NCBI GenBank assembly: GCA_007922305.1
Contig: ML677385.1
Location: 3,001,235-3,065,234, forward strand
DNA from: Dermatemys mawii
Taxonomy: Eukaryota; Chordata; Testudines; Dermatemydidae
DNA length: 64,000 nucleotides
Direction of reading: 5' to 3'
The stretch's first letter is position 1, and each line of letters starts with the position of its first letter. The position numbers and the translations under genes are program-made. The notes beneath the pieces were generated by a model, which saw only the letters and a list, made by a program, of their open reading frames with translations, did not search any database and had not been told where the DNA came from. Shown here piece after piece: positions 23,892 to 36,325 of the stretch.

Positions 23892-26179
23892 TTGCATTCA
23901 AAAGTTGTCCAACTTAATGGTTCTGGCTTTGAAAAGCGGTGATAAGTTTACCTTTTAGTTACAGGAAAACAATCAAAGCATCATATTTATTGGCTCCTTG
24001 ATTTTTAGACCCATGTCTGTATCCCTAACGTATATATTTGTTGTTACCAAACTTTTAGGATAACATTACTTATTAAAAAATTTAAAAAGATGGCTAATGA
24101 AATTGAGTTAAAAGACTTCGTCTACCTGGTTTAAAAAGGCACCATCTCATGTTATGCTTCCTATGTTTCTACTTTCCTATCTTAGTTCTTCTCCTCCCAT
24201 ATAAATGGCCTTAGCATGCTGGAGAGATACAAACTACTGGCCTCTGACTGTGGCTTGAATCGAACATGTATAGCAGAGGGAAACCAGTTGGATTTTCTTA
24301 TCTGAACACATTCAGTCTTGTGGCACCGTTTATAATAACTTTGTATGGTTTGGCAGTGCACTGCAGATATGAGCCTTTCCAGGGAGTAAACTGAGCTAAC
24401 ATAGCACCTAGAGCGGTGAGTTGCTTTCTGGCCAAATTTGAGATTAGAGTTGGTTTTATCAGTTGAGTTTCTCTGACTGTGGTCACTGAAGTTATCTTGA
24501 ACTGAAATATAAGGAATTTCAGTTTCCACAGAGGGTAATTCTTAATCTTAATTCAAACAGATGTTTCAGCAAGCAAAACAAAATTCTATCTATATGGAAC
24601 CCTTTCTAGTTAAAAGTGCTTGTGTTCTTTTTTCCCAATCATAGAATGATAAAACTATTGCCCTCTTTCATAGTTATTTTACAAAATGAAACTGTTTGCT
24701 GCACATTCCGCTACTAGTTTTATTATTTGGTTTCCTTCTGCAGAAAGATTCTTTGTTTTGAATTCCTAATTGATGTTTTGCTTATTTATGAAACTGTTAC
24801 TGAGTTGTTGAATTAGGAACTTTACTCTTCAGGGGAAAAGTGTAAATAAGGTATTCCTGTTAACGTCAGTGTATTTATCACTGAATTACTAATATTGGTG
24901 GAAGCATCCTGCTACAGTTTTTCTTAAAAAGTTGCATTTAGTTCTCTTTCCCTTCTCCTTTGTTTATTAAAACATCAACACAGTGGTTCTCCTCATTACT
25001 TATTTCTCATCATCTTAGTTATTTCAGTCAAAAACTGTTGAACATGAGCACTAAATATTTCTTATAGAAGTATCTTGTTGCCAGTCTTACTTTCCTGCAT
25101 ATATTGTCTGATCTCATAAGGTGGCTGATCCAAATTTGGGCCTGGTTAGTTCTTGCAGGGAGACGGGTAGGGAAAATCCAGGTGTTACAGGATGTGGAAA
25201 TGATGACTGAGTAGCTTGTACAGCATATTCCCCCTCAGAGTCCATACTTATTAATGCCTTGGCATGGTGCTAAAAGGGTCTTCATGCTGCCTCTTGGATG
25301 GGACTGAAAACCAGTATTCTCGCCACTTTTGGCAATTATTGTGTAATTTGTATTGCAGTAGCATCCACAATGTTAGGTGCTTTCCAAATGTAAGAAGACC
25401 TGGTCTCTATCCAAAGGAGCCTAAAGTTCCTGTGACTTTCACTACAATAGTGATGATCGCTCTGGTACCATGTCTAGTTTCCAACCCGGTACAGACTAAA
25501 TGCCTACATTTCATTGTCACTGTTGTTTCATGAGATTCCTCAACAAAATACCTGCCCGTATTTGAAATTGGTCCTGAGGAACAACCACCCATACTTCCTT
25601 TAGTCCCTATAGAAGCAAGAATTACCTTCTACTCATAAGAATTTAATGAGTTGAAGCGGTGGGCTGGAGAGTGTGTTAAGTAATTCATGGAAAAAATTCA
25701 ATTCTAGAGTTCCTTGACAGCAGCTCAACGCTCGTCGGGACTATTTTTATACAAATATTTAAAGCCCAAGGTTTCTACATCATGAAGAGCTCTTAAACTC
25801 TTTTTGAACAGTTTTGCAAAAGGTGCCACTTTGCAGTTAGCCTAAAGTAGTTTAGTATTGGCTTCTTTATCATATGCCTAGCATTTTTCCTCTAAATTTT
25901 ATCTGCTACAGTGAAGGCAAGTGCACTTTGATGCAAATGTTATTACTCTTGTGAGCTAGAAATATTTTGGTAATTGTGGTATGTTGTTCATCAGGATCCA
26001 TGATATCTTAAACTGTGATCTTTGTTTAGAAATAGTGCAAGTGTTTCCCTTAAGAAGAAGAGAATAGAATCAGCACCTGCACCGCTAGTTATTTAATCAA
26101 AATTGCCACACATTTAAGGAATAAATCAAATTTATTTTCTCTCTCATTTTTGACTGAAATAAAGGTTAGAGAGACAATA

Positions 26180-26290
26180 TGGGTGAGGTAATATGTTTTA
26201 TTGGACCAACTTCAGTTGGCGAGAGAAACAAGCTTTCAAGCTTACATAGAGCTCTCTAATATCCTGGAACCAACATGGCTACATCAACAC
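26180..26290 (-). mobile_element. Penelope-like terminal fragment (second PLE family)
   Basis: It reads 'gggtgaggtaatatgtttta', 'ttggaccaacttcagttgg' and 'caagctttcaagcttacata', then a tail 'ctaatatcctggaaccaaca' and 'tggctacatcaacactgcat'. It matches the arms at 19757-19945 and, unlike them, keeps the terminal tail. Confidence 0.65.
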
Positions 26291-26610
26291 TGCATAAAAT
26301 AAATGTTGTCCAGTATAAATAAGCCTTTGTTTGGTTCTGCCTGTTAAGCAGTAAACAGTGTGTATTGCACATGTTATACTTACGTGATGTTGAACATCAT
26401 TCATGTGAAATTCTGTCCAGCTTTTGTGGCACACAAACCAGGAATATGAAAATGCCTTGCATTTCCTTTTTTTCTTCAAAACACTTCATAGATATTAAAT
26501 GATCCTTATGACTACTCTGTGTAGTAAATAGTGTCTTTGTTTTTATGAATGAAGAAACAATTATTGGCATTGTTATGTCTATGCTGTTAGAATGGGATTT
26601 TCAAAAGTGC

Positions 26611-26900
26611 CTGAAGCCTGGTCTTCACTTAAAACTTTCCACCACTATAATTATTTTGCTTAAGGGGGTGGGGATTTTTATCAAAATAACTATACTGGTA
26701 AAAGCCCTAGTATGGATGCAGTTATATCATTATAAAAAGTGCTTATACCAGTATAGCTCATTCCCCATGCCATACAAGAATAAGCTGTACTGATAGAGTA
26801 AGCCATCTGATACCAATGTTTCTGCATCTGCACTCAAGGGAGAAGTTGGTGGTGTACCACTTTAACTATACCAGTAGAGAGTTATAGCAGTGCAACTTAT
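26611..26900. mobile_element. Probable MITE, degraded
   Basis: The segment starts 'ggtcttcacttaaaac' and contains repeated, partly inverted 'ctataccagta' / 'tactggtaaa' blocks, as in turtle 'tgtctacac' MITEs. The right terminus is not visible. Confidence 0.35.
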
Positions 26901-28612
26901 ATGAGTATCTAATGACTTTAGAAGATAAATTCTGTTGAGTAACAAAGAGACTTGTGCTGCTAAGTCACATAGGCACCTTAAGGCTAGGGATTGATGGTAT
27001 GCTGTTGGATGTACCGACTTTTTCACCTCAGGAAATTTATCTTTTGAGTTTGGTCTCCTTCTAACTCTTACTTTTCTCACAATGCAAAATCATTGCAATT
27101 CAACATTATTGGCAGCCTCTTTTTGAAGCCAAGCACAATTGTTGTACAGAGCACCTGCACACTAAGTGTGTTGGCTTCAGTCAAACCTAATCTCTTGCTT
27201 TCCTGAACACCAAATTTTCACAGAAATAGTGCCAGGGTAGTTTTGGCTGATTAGTCAAGCATAACAGTGTAAGTCTGATTTCAGAGGCAGGCAAAGGAAA
27301 TGGAACATGATGATGTCCTTGCTACCCATTTTGGCTAGTGTTGTTCAGACCACACTTTCCTGAACAGAAGCTAATTGCACGGCTTGTTTTGGTTTTTAGT
27401 AATATTTATTTGTAATTCATTTTTTGAGATCTGTAGTCACTCTTATTCTCACGAAAAATGTACCTGGAGTGAGGGAAATAATTACCTTAGAAAGGTATAC
27501 ATTTCTGTGATAACTAGTATTACAACCAATGTTGACCTTACATTGTTTAAAAGATTAGATTATTAAAACAGAAATTTTTTTAAACCATGTATGCTTTTTT
27601 ATTTTATTGCAACTCACTCAGTTTTAACAGTGAAAACTAGACTGGCCTGTTTCATTCTCTGATTAACAGCACATTGTTAAGATAGGTCAACTTCCACTGC
27701 TCCCAAAGAATGTAAATCTTTTTATTCTTTCCTCCTGAGCTGTACATCAAAAGTATCAAACAAACAAATCCATGAAAAAACTGTATTCAGACTTGGTTGT
27801 CTAAAAGCCCTTACAATCCTTTAAATAGTGGTATTGTAGAATAATTCTGAAAATATTGTCGATTGACCAAGTAACCATTGAAAAACTATTGGAGATTATT
27901 GGAACTCAGCAAACACTAGTCAGAGATCTTATGAAAAGAAATATTAAGAGGTTCTGCAGGCAATGCATGCTATGGGCACTGAAAGGGAAATTTAATGGCA
28001 GAAGAACCTAAGGCAGAAAAAGATCTCGGACGGACAATGCGGTATCCTGGGCGGATCAAAAGGATTGTTCATCTACAAAATGATTAGCAGAGAATTGTAC
28101 AGAACAAGCTACCATGGTTACAAACTACTCCCCCACCCCCAAGTAATGGAAATGCCACATAAGAAGAAGAAAGGCTCCACATATACCGTAATAAGGGCCT
28201 AACTGAATGTCACTTTTTAATAAGGTAAATCTGCACAGTGCTTTGGAAAATAACTTCCATGGCTTTGTGGGACGAAAAGGAATCTTTAGTCTTACTGGGA
28301 AAATGGAGTTTACTTGTTTGTTGCCAAGGATACGCTTGTCACGGTTATCTGGCATCCATGATAGTGTCTTTCTTACTGCAAGTATTGCACAGTGAAAGTG
28401 TGACAGACAGCAAGCATTCAGCAGTGAGATACAGTAGCTGCTGTATGCAGCCCATCCTGTTCACTAAGTTGTTGAAAGTGATGATGAAAGTGCTCCTTCC
28501 AATTCCTCCTGCCTCCATCCCAAATATATATCTTAAATGTACCAATCTTAAATGTTGTTCAAGGGCATAATGGTGTCAATTGTTTTCTCTCTCTCTTTTG
28601 TTTGGTATGCAG

Positions 28613-28784
28613 CATATGGTGGATCAGTGCTCGAAGCCTTTGTTCCCAGTCAAGGCAGTGTGCTTAAGCTTTTGCGATGGTTGGATGGAAAGGAGTACTT
28701 TGTGATAGACTGTAGTAATAGTTCTGACACCAATTTAGAAGCAGCCTTGATGGTTTCCAAAGGGCATCACAAATCACCTGGAAG
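28613..28784 (+). CDS. Candidate internal coding exon of an unrecognised host gene
   Basis: A pyrimidine-rich tract ending 'tttgtttggtatgcag' immediately precedes 28613, and AAG|GTTAGT gives a good donor at 28784/28785. The 172-bp exon is open in one frame. It enters after the first base of a codon and leaves after the second, so it would encode about 57 residues, beginning AYGGSVLEAFVPSQGSVLKL and containing LLRWLDGKEYFVIDCSNSSD. Composition looks protein-like, with codons unlike the AT-rich flanks and no repeat similarity. I do not recognise the gene. It lies 7.5 kb downstream of the CpG island on the compatible strand and could be its second exon. I see no further exon downstream in this window. 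Confidence 0.55.
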
Positions 28785-30200
28785 GTTAGTCTTCGAAATA
28801 TGGCACTAGCTTGGAGGAGGAACGGAAAGAAGGACATGAGGAAAGAAGGGTGGTTGTCAAAAGTTTCCCCAGTTTACTGCAGTTAGCGTTGCCTTTGAAA
28901 CTAAACTTTGATTAAAACTGGTATTTCATATCCTCTCGCTCATCACAAACACAGCCATATCTGTTAATTGTAGAACGTCCCTTTGCCATACCATTAGTTT
29001 GGGAGACTAATGACAGAGTGAGGTGAGCTTTTTCCTTATGGCTTTACAGTTGGTTTAAAAAGTAGAAAACTAACTTCATTATTTAAAATAGCTTTCAGTC
29101 TGATACAGTTTTGTCTAAATAGCTAAATGATGTTTTAACATTAAACTGATCTTGAGGGAAGATGCAAGCAGGTGATCTACTGTCTGGAATTCTGGCTAAC
29201 ATTTCATTTAGTGTAAACATGAAGGCCCTCTTTAAAATGTGGCCGCTTCCAAATATGTGTCTTTTTTTATTTCAAATGCAGCTTAATTTGTTTAGAGAGA
29301 ATTTCTACTGTATGAAATATGTAGGGTGGGATAGATGTGGTGCTGCTGGCTTTTAAAATGACAGGATCAAGCTGAAAGTCCTTAAAAATAAGTTCTACAA
29401 CAAAAATACAAAACCATGTGAAAAACCAGTGCAAAAAACTTAATAATAATTTTAAAATTTTATCAGGGTTTATTTTGGTGGACAGAAAGATGGGGAAATA
29501 TTCAGTAGATTAATTCTTTGAATTCCTTTCATCAATGTGTTTTGCTGCAGAAGTAAAACATAACTCAACACAACGTTACCTCTGAGTTTAAGACAATATA
29601 CTGTATCTCTAATTCCCTGGTGCCTGTGACCTGTCCATGATTTTTCCTAAAAAAACCCATGATTAAATGGTAGCCTTAACCATTATCTGCTAACAGCTTG
29701 AAATGTGTACATGGTGGGCGTGAGATTCATCGGTACCATCAGATCTGTATGCACTTCAGAGCTTGTGTGTGTGCCTGTTTGTTTATTGTGTTGTATATTA
29801 TAGACTAACACACAGCCTTACTTCAACAGGCAGTTTTGCATATACACACAGATGACTGTATTATCGCAATATATGTATCTCATGCAATGTATAGTATCTT
29901 CCTAATAGAATAGAGTATTTTTTATATATTTGAAACTGATTTGTATCACTGATAACACTGCTCTACAGCCAAAATGCTTCTGAAATAAATGTAGTCAAAC
30001 TTTCCTAATTCTGGGTCACTGAGAATGAAAATGATGCTTAAAATTGTTGATTGGCTCTAGTTTTCAAGATATGCTATTGGGGCAGTATATACGACCCTTG
30101 ACATGGGAATGGCGGAGGATAAGTGAGTTGTAAAGGGAAGGGATCTCAATTTAAACCAGAAATGACTAAAATACATCTTTGACTGGATCTATGAATAAAT
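28785..30200. other. Non-coding stretch, probably intronic
   Basis: AT-rich sequence with no recognised exon or repeat ends. Confidence 0.35.
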
Positions 30201-30247
30201 CTATGACTCGGTTTGGACAGTACTTGCTTTTTAGGCAAAACAGTGAA

Positions 30248-30328
30248 TGATGCAATCTGAAGCTGGTATTGCATCATACATGATATGAATTGCATCATGT
30301 TATTCCTAGACATCATCAATGATGCAAT
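30248..30328. promoter_or_regulatory. Cluster of four TGATGCAAT motifs upstream of the transposon-type gene
   Basis: The 9-mer occurs forward at 30248-30256 and 30320-30328 and inverted at 30268-30276 and 30289-30297, giving a forward-inverted-inverted-forward layout in 81 bp. It ends about 140 bp before the ATG of the gene at 30466. Binding sites for the element's own protein or a promoter are plausible roles, but this is inference. Confidence 0.5.
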
Positions 30329-30465
30329 CATAACGAAGCTTACATCACTCTGCTGAACAAATTGCCCTATATCAGCTCTAGAAATCATACAGTGTCGTGC
30401 TCTCTTATTTGTCAGTGTTTGATTTTGCAAAGGGACACATTTCTGTTTAGCCAAAGTGAGCAGAG

Positions 30466-32159
30466 ATGCCTCGTACTTGTGTGAACAGTGCAGATAACTT
30501 CTGCTATGTTTGTGGTGAAGTGACTTTCGCCTCACAAAAGCGCAGTATAACGACTATGGTTAAGAAAGCCTATCACCTTTATTTTGGCTGCAAAATTGGA
30601 GATCAGGACAAGAGGTGGGCCCCACACATACGCTGCAACACTTGTGCAACAAATCTTCGCCAGTGGTTGAACAGGAAAAGGAAATCTATGCCTTTTGCAG
30701 TGCCAATGATTTGGAGAGAACCAACAGATCATACCAGCAATTGTTACTTCTGCATGGTGCCTCCAGTTGGGAAAGGTGTGTCAAAGAAGAAAAAGTGGAC
30801 TGTGCATTATCCAAACATTCCATCAGCTATACGCCCAATACCCCCGGAGAAGGACTGCCGGTTCCTGATGCACCAGAATCATTCTCACTTGAGTCAGACG
30901 AGGAAGAGGAAGAGGATGAAACTTCTGGTCCTGAACCATCAATGTCACAGGACCCACATTTTCTCCCATCCTCCTCCTCTGAACCACATCTCATAACACA
31001 AGCTGAACTGAATGACCTTGTCAGGGTTTTGGAACTACCCAAGAGTAAGGCAGAGCTGTTGGGCTCCAGACTACAGCAGTGGAATCTCCTGGCAGGTGAT
31101 GTTAGGGTTTCCATGTTCCATGACCGTCAAAAGGACTTGTCCCATTCTTCTTCATGGAAGGTGATCTTGTAGCCTGCAACAACATCGATAGTGTGATGGG
31201 AGCCCTCAACATCGTTCACGATCCAGATGAGTGGAGACTCTTCATTGATTCATTGAAGACGAGTCTTAAAGCTGTTTTGCTGCATAATGGCAATGTTTTG
31301 CCATCAATTCCAGTTGGTCATGCAGTCCATATGAAGGAAACCTATGACAACGTGAAACAACTTTTGAGGTGCATAAACTATGACCAACGTCAGTGGCAGC
31401 TTTGTGACGATTTGAAGGTTGTTGCTCTCTTGCTTGGTCTGCAGACTGGATACACAAAGTACTGCTGTTTACTCTGCGAATGGGATAGTCGTGCAAGAGA
31501 TTCCCACTACATCAAGAAAGATTGGCCACTCCGACAGTCACTGAAGCCTGGGAGGAAAAGTGTTCAACATCCACCGCTTGTTGAATCGAGGAAGATTTTG
31601 TTACCACCCTTACACATCAAGCTGGATCTGATGAAGAACTTTGTCAAGGCCATTGACAAAACACAAGCAGCTTTCAAGTACCTCCGTGGAAAATTTCCAA
31701 GGTTAAGTGAAGCTAAGATAAAGGAAGGTGTCTTTGTTGGTCCTCAGATTCGTGAACTTCTTCGAAATGATGCATTTGACCGTGCACTGCGTGGCAAGGA
31801 AAAGACGGCATGGAAAGCCTTCCAGTCAGTGGCAATACATATTCTTGGAAACAACAAGGCAGACAACTACAGGTTGTTGGTGGAAAACCTCCTCAAGGCA
31901 TACAAAAGCCTTGGTTGCAACATGTCACTAAAGATACATTTTTTGCACTCTCATCTAGATTTTTTTTCCACCGAACTGCGGAGCAGTGAGCGACAAGCAC
32001 GGCGAGCGATTTCACCAGGACATTGCAACAATGGAGAAACGCTATCAGGGCAAATGGAGCCCATCAATGCTTGCAGAGTATTGCTGGACAGTGACAAGAG
32101 ATGCTCAATTTAATGAATACAAGAGACAAGCCAAGAAGCGCCGAGTAGACACTGAATAG
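30466..32159 (+). pseudogene. Multi-copy transposon-type gene of unassigned class, broken by three frameshifts
   Basis: A roughly 560-codon reading covers the ATG at 30466 to TAG at 32157-32159 across three frames. The N-terminus has three CxxC pairs (C13/C16, C57/C60, C93/C96), suggesting zinc binding. An acidic run (about codons 145-155) leads to the C-terminal part with LLLPPLHIKLDLMKNFVKAI and HFLHSHLDFF. I recognise the family: closely similar unnamed proteins occur in many copies in turtle genomes and in insects and other invertebrates, which indicates mobility. I cannot place a DDE triad or name the superfamily. The frame is lost in a C run at 30841-30845, near 31141-31150, and in a T run at 31960-31967. 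All are one-base changes with no in-frame stops between. The coding sense downstream of each break stays well conserved. Confidence 0.75.
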
Positions 32160-33398
32160 GACTAAACTATGTACATAATAGTTTTTTGCCTTTTGTTTCA
32201 TAATACATTTTATTTATATAACCCTTTTGCTGATTTTTAAAGTGTTACATAAACAGGACAGGTGAAATATTATCATGTAAAGCAACCATAAACACATGAA
32301 AAGACCTAGGTTTACAATTTATGATTAAAACTCTACTATCTACACAATATACATAGACATAAAATGTAAAAACTTAAATATCTTAGAAACAGTAGCCGAT
32401 CAGTTGTTTTAATTGTCATATTTGAATTCAGCACATCAAAATACATAATAAATATCACAGTTTATCTCTGAAGCAGATGACTTCTAAAAAATTGTAGACC
32501 AGTGTAATGATACAAAAGTAGGGTGAAATTGGAAAGAAGTGAGTAATACTTTTTATAAAACCTGGGAAATTTTCAGTAAAAAATCAGTTTAAACTGAAAA
32601 TGAGGGGGCTTAAGAATATTAAATATATTTTTTGTAAGCTTTCTTCTGACCCTGAAGAATTGAATGCTATAGTATTATGAGCATGTGCTTTTTTTTATTT
32701 TTTTAATTGGGCAACCTACAATGACCAGTCCATGGCTCTACATTTCTTTGCCAATATGCACATTATCTATTTTTGTGACTGGGCCAGGTTTAAAGCAGAA
32801 CAAGATGCCTGGGATCTTGCTGTCTTAAGCACACACATGTAAGATTTGTGTCTTTCTATTTGTGCCTGCTCTAAAGTGTAGAGTGCTGTCATGATGTACA
32901 TGTGCAGAAATCCTTGGCAAACTGACAAAATCTGAATGTTTCTGAACCATTTTCAGTTTCACTCAAGGCATATTAAAACATCCAGATTCAATAATGAGCA
33001 CATACACCTTAGCTCATCCTCACCCGATTTGTTTTTGCTGGTGGTTCACTTGTGATTGTGATATGCTTGTTTACCTCAAAATATTTAGGGTTAGATTGTA
33101 CACCCCTTGTTTCAAGTTGTTTCATGGAATTCAGTGGGATTACTTGTGTAAGTATTCCCCAAAATAAGGTAAAGGAGGTATGATTTGAGCCCTTACAATC
33201 TGGCGCCTTAAGACCATACCTTTCAGTTCTCAGCACTCCAAGATCCTTCCTTATTTTTGACCTACTCATGTTCCTGCCAGACAGCTTCTATTATTGCATT
33301 ATTTGACTTTGTGCTTATCTACATGATGGATTAGTCCACACTAGAGGGTTGTAAATTCTAGTGTGTTGCACACTTAACTAGCCTGTGTAGTTCCTGCT
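32160..33398. other. 3' flank of the transposon-type gene, then unremarkable sequence
   Basis: The first few hundred bases (to about 32450) look like the gene's AT-rich 3' region. The element's right boundary could not be fixed, because no inverted match to the 30.0-30.3 kb side was found. At 33330-33398 a 'cacactagagggttgtaaat' segment resembles a MITE cut by the assembly gap. Confidence 0.4.
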
Positions 33399-33408
33399 NN
33401 NNNNNNNN
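33399..33408. other. Assembly gap (10 N)
   Basis: Ten consecutive N bases. The real gap length is unknown. The left side ends within a MITE-like sequence that does not continue on the right. Confidence 0.99.
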
Positions 33409-33654
33409 AAGACATAACCGCTTTAAACACTACCACATGGCAACTGGGTCCCACAATATGGCATATTCTTATATATTGATATGGTTAACTAAAAATATCT
33501 AGAATTGTAACAGTTAATACAAACAAATAATTTTGGAAGGGATACAAATCTTAAACCAATCTCTAACAAGGATTAGGATAAGACCTTCACGGGAGCAGAT
33601 TATATCATATCTGCAAGCTGGATTTTTGTATTGAGTCATATGGTGTTGGCCACT

Positions 33655-33722
33655 ATCAGACAGGTTTCTGGACTAGATAGACATTGAGTGTGATCCAAAA
33701 TGGCAATTCTTATGTTCCACAG
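33655..33722 (+). mobile_element. CR1 3'-end fragment
   Basis: Contains 'ctggactagatagacattg' and 'gatccaaaatggcaattctt', diverged from the standard CR1 tail of the 'gatccagtatggcagttc' type. Confidence 0.6.
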
Positions 33723-33921
33723 GATAAAGGGACCCTACAAAGCCACAAGGTAGTAGCAACTGTTGCACATTTGAACTTTAGCATAATTATGTTGCCACAT
33801 AAATCAAATATTCAGTTTGGTGGTGCCTCACCTGTTACCACATTGTATCTTCCCTCTGTAGCTGTGTAGCTACAAGTTCTAACCCTTCATGGGATTTCTG
33901 CTGAGAGTTTCTATAAGGTAT

Positions 33922-34641
33922 TGTGACAAAGTTCCAAGTCTGTACTTGTGGGTCCTGCGCTTCCTGGCAGATTTAGGGGCCTCTCAAACTCATCTAAGCC
34001 CCAGAGTGACCTCCCTTTCTCAGTATAATTGGCAAGAGTCACCACCTAGTGAGTTACCTTCATCACAGGCCAGTATGGAAGATGGAAATGGGGAATACCT
34101 TTCCATACCTTTGTTGCTCTGTAGAGTGCAATAAGCACAGTTCAGCCTCCTGAATGAATTCTGTCTCACTTCTCCTCTCAAGAGGATTTCTGTAGAGTAT
34201 GAGGGAGATAGGGGTAACCCAGGCCCATCCTCTACTCCAGGTTCCAGCCCAGGGACCCTAATTGTAGCAGCTGCTGGTGGATTTCCCTCCACCACTGATG
34301 CTGCTTCGATTCCCTAGGCCACTTCCCCAAGATTCTCTCCTCCTAGCTTCTCCCTTACCTCAGGTTGCAGCAAAGCTTTTTCTCTTCCAGCACCTTTCAT
34401 TTTCACCTGACTAACTGGGAGATTTTTAACTGGTTTCAGCCAGCCCCTGATTGGCTTCAGGTGTCCCAATCAAGCTAGCTAGTTCTACTCCTTTCTAGAA
34501 GGTTCTTAGTTGACCCCAGGTGTCTTGATTGGCCTGGAGTAGCCTTTGTTTGGCTATCCAGGGAACATGGACCTGCACATCCTGAGGCTAATATACCTGC
34601 CTTTCAGCACTCTTGTGTCCTTCTGGTCTGACTCCGTCACA
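33922..34641. mobile_element. Solo LTR of a retrovirus-like or Gypsy-like element
   Basis: The 720-bp unit begins TGTGAC and ends GTCACA. It is flanked by the 4-bp duplication GTAT at 33918-33921 and 34642-34645. The interior ('gggtcctgcgcttcctggca', 'ttccagcccagggaccct', 'gaggctaatatacctgcc') matches an LTR type I know as abundant in turtles. No internal coding region adjoins it. Orientation and class are not settled. Confidence 0.75.
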
Positions 34642-35800
34642 GTATTTTTAAACTGAATAAAGTATTTTAGTTCATAAATCTCACTTAGCAAGGGATGGTC
34701 TCCTGAGACAACCATACTGCTTATCTGTTAGATCAACACAAGGTAAAAATCTCTCTTCTTCTTATCTAGCTACAGATTTACTTCAACTTCAAGTATGGAT
34801 TTAAATACATTGCCAATCACAGTAACAAGCGCATAGGCTTAATAATGTGCTATATAATAGACACAGTGGTTGTACTAATGACTGGTTTTGTTTGTGTACA
34901 TACGTTCTTCATAGTTTTAAGAACACTTTTTTCTTTGTTTGCAGCTCACTTTTGTTGTTGCACACCTATGTAAATGATTTTTATCTTCTAGAAGTGTTTT
35001 GTTGAGGATTAAAAGGTGGGAGGGTTTGAGAGTGGGAAGAGAATTTTATGTAATTAAACAAAATTACCTTTGTCATTTCTCAGATATGTAACTCTGTATC
35101 AGCTATTAGTAAAGAATTAAAGGAGGGGTAATATAATTAATGAAAATCAAGATGGGTTTATGGAAAATAGATCCTGTCAAACTAACTTTAATTTTTTTTC
35201 ATGTGATTACATGTTTGGTTGATAGAGACAATAAGGTTCATGTAATATACACATAGACTTCTGTAAGGCGTTTGACTTGGTACCACATGACATTTTGATT
35301 AAAAACAAGTAATGTATAATATTAACATGACTCATTAAATGGATTAAACACTGGCTGTCTGATAGGTCTGAAAATATAATATAAATTGGGAATAGTTATC
35401 AAGCAGGCATGTTTCCAGCAGACTTCTCCAGGGATCAGTTCTTGCCCCTACATGATTTAAAATTTTTATCAATGACCTGGAAGAAAACAAAAACTTATCA
35501 CGGATAAAGTTTGCAGATGACAGAAATTGGGGATGTGGTAAAGAATGAAGAGGACAAGTCACTGATTCAGAGTGATATGGATCACTTAGTAAACTAGGTG
35601 CAAGCAAACACTGTGCATTTTAATATAGCAAAATGTATACATCTAGGAACAAGGAATATAGGCTATACATCCAGGATGGGTAAGACTATCCTGGGAAGCG
35701 GTGACTCTGAAAAATATTGCGGGTCGTGGTGTATAATCAGCTGAACATGATTATTTTCCCAGTGTAACGCTGTTGCCAAAAGAGCTACTATGATCCTAGG

Positions 35801-36040
35801 ATGCATCTACGGGGAATCTTGAGTAGGAGTAGAGAGGTTATTTTACCTCTGTATTTGACACTGGTGGAATACTGTGTCCAGTTCTGGTGCCCACAATTAA
35901 AGAAGGATGGTGATAAATTGGATAGGGTTCAGAGAAGAGCTATGAGAATGATTGGAGGATTAGAAAAATGCCTTATAGCAGGAAGCTCAAGGAGCTTGAT
36001 CTATTTAGCTGAACAAAGAGAAGATGAAGGGATGACTTGA
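35801..36040 (+). pseudogene. CR1 ORF2 C-terminal fragment
   Basis: About 80 open residues include [20 protein letters not shown] and [17 protein letters not shown], the conserved C-terminal end of CR1 reverse transcriptase ORFs. Upstream and downstream frames are broken by stops, so it is a relic. Confidence 0.8.
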
Positions 36041-36325
36041 TTAGTCTGTAAATGCCTACATGAGGAACTAATATTTAATAATAGGCTCCTCAATCTAGCA
36101 GAGAAAGTTGGAAGTTGAAGCTTGACAAATTCATACTGTACCTTCACATTCAAAAAGATATACCTATTTAATTAACCACTGGAACAACTTAGAAAGCTTT
36201 GTGGTGGATTCTCCATCACTGGCAATTTTTAAATCAAGATTGGATATTTTTCTAAAAGCTGTGCTGCCTAAGAATTATTTTGGGGAGGCTCTATGGTTTC
36301 TGTTATTCAGGAGGTCACACTAGAT

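Larger units (their letters stand above)
23892..28612. other. Non-coding stretch with minor repeats
   Basis: No gene is recognised. Minor elements are an old repeat about 25345-25440 ('ggtgctttccaaatgtaaga', 'cctggtctctatcc'), the PLE end at 26180-26290, a MIR-like piece about 26485-26545, and a probable MITE at 26611-26900. Confidence 0.4.
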
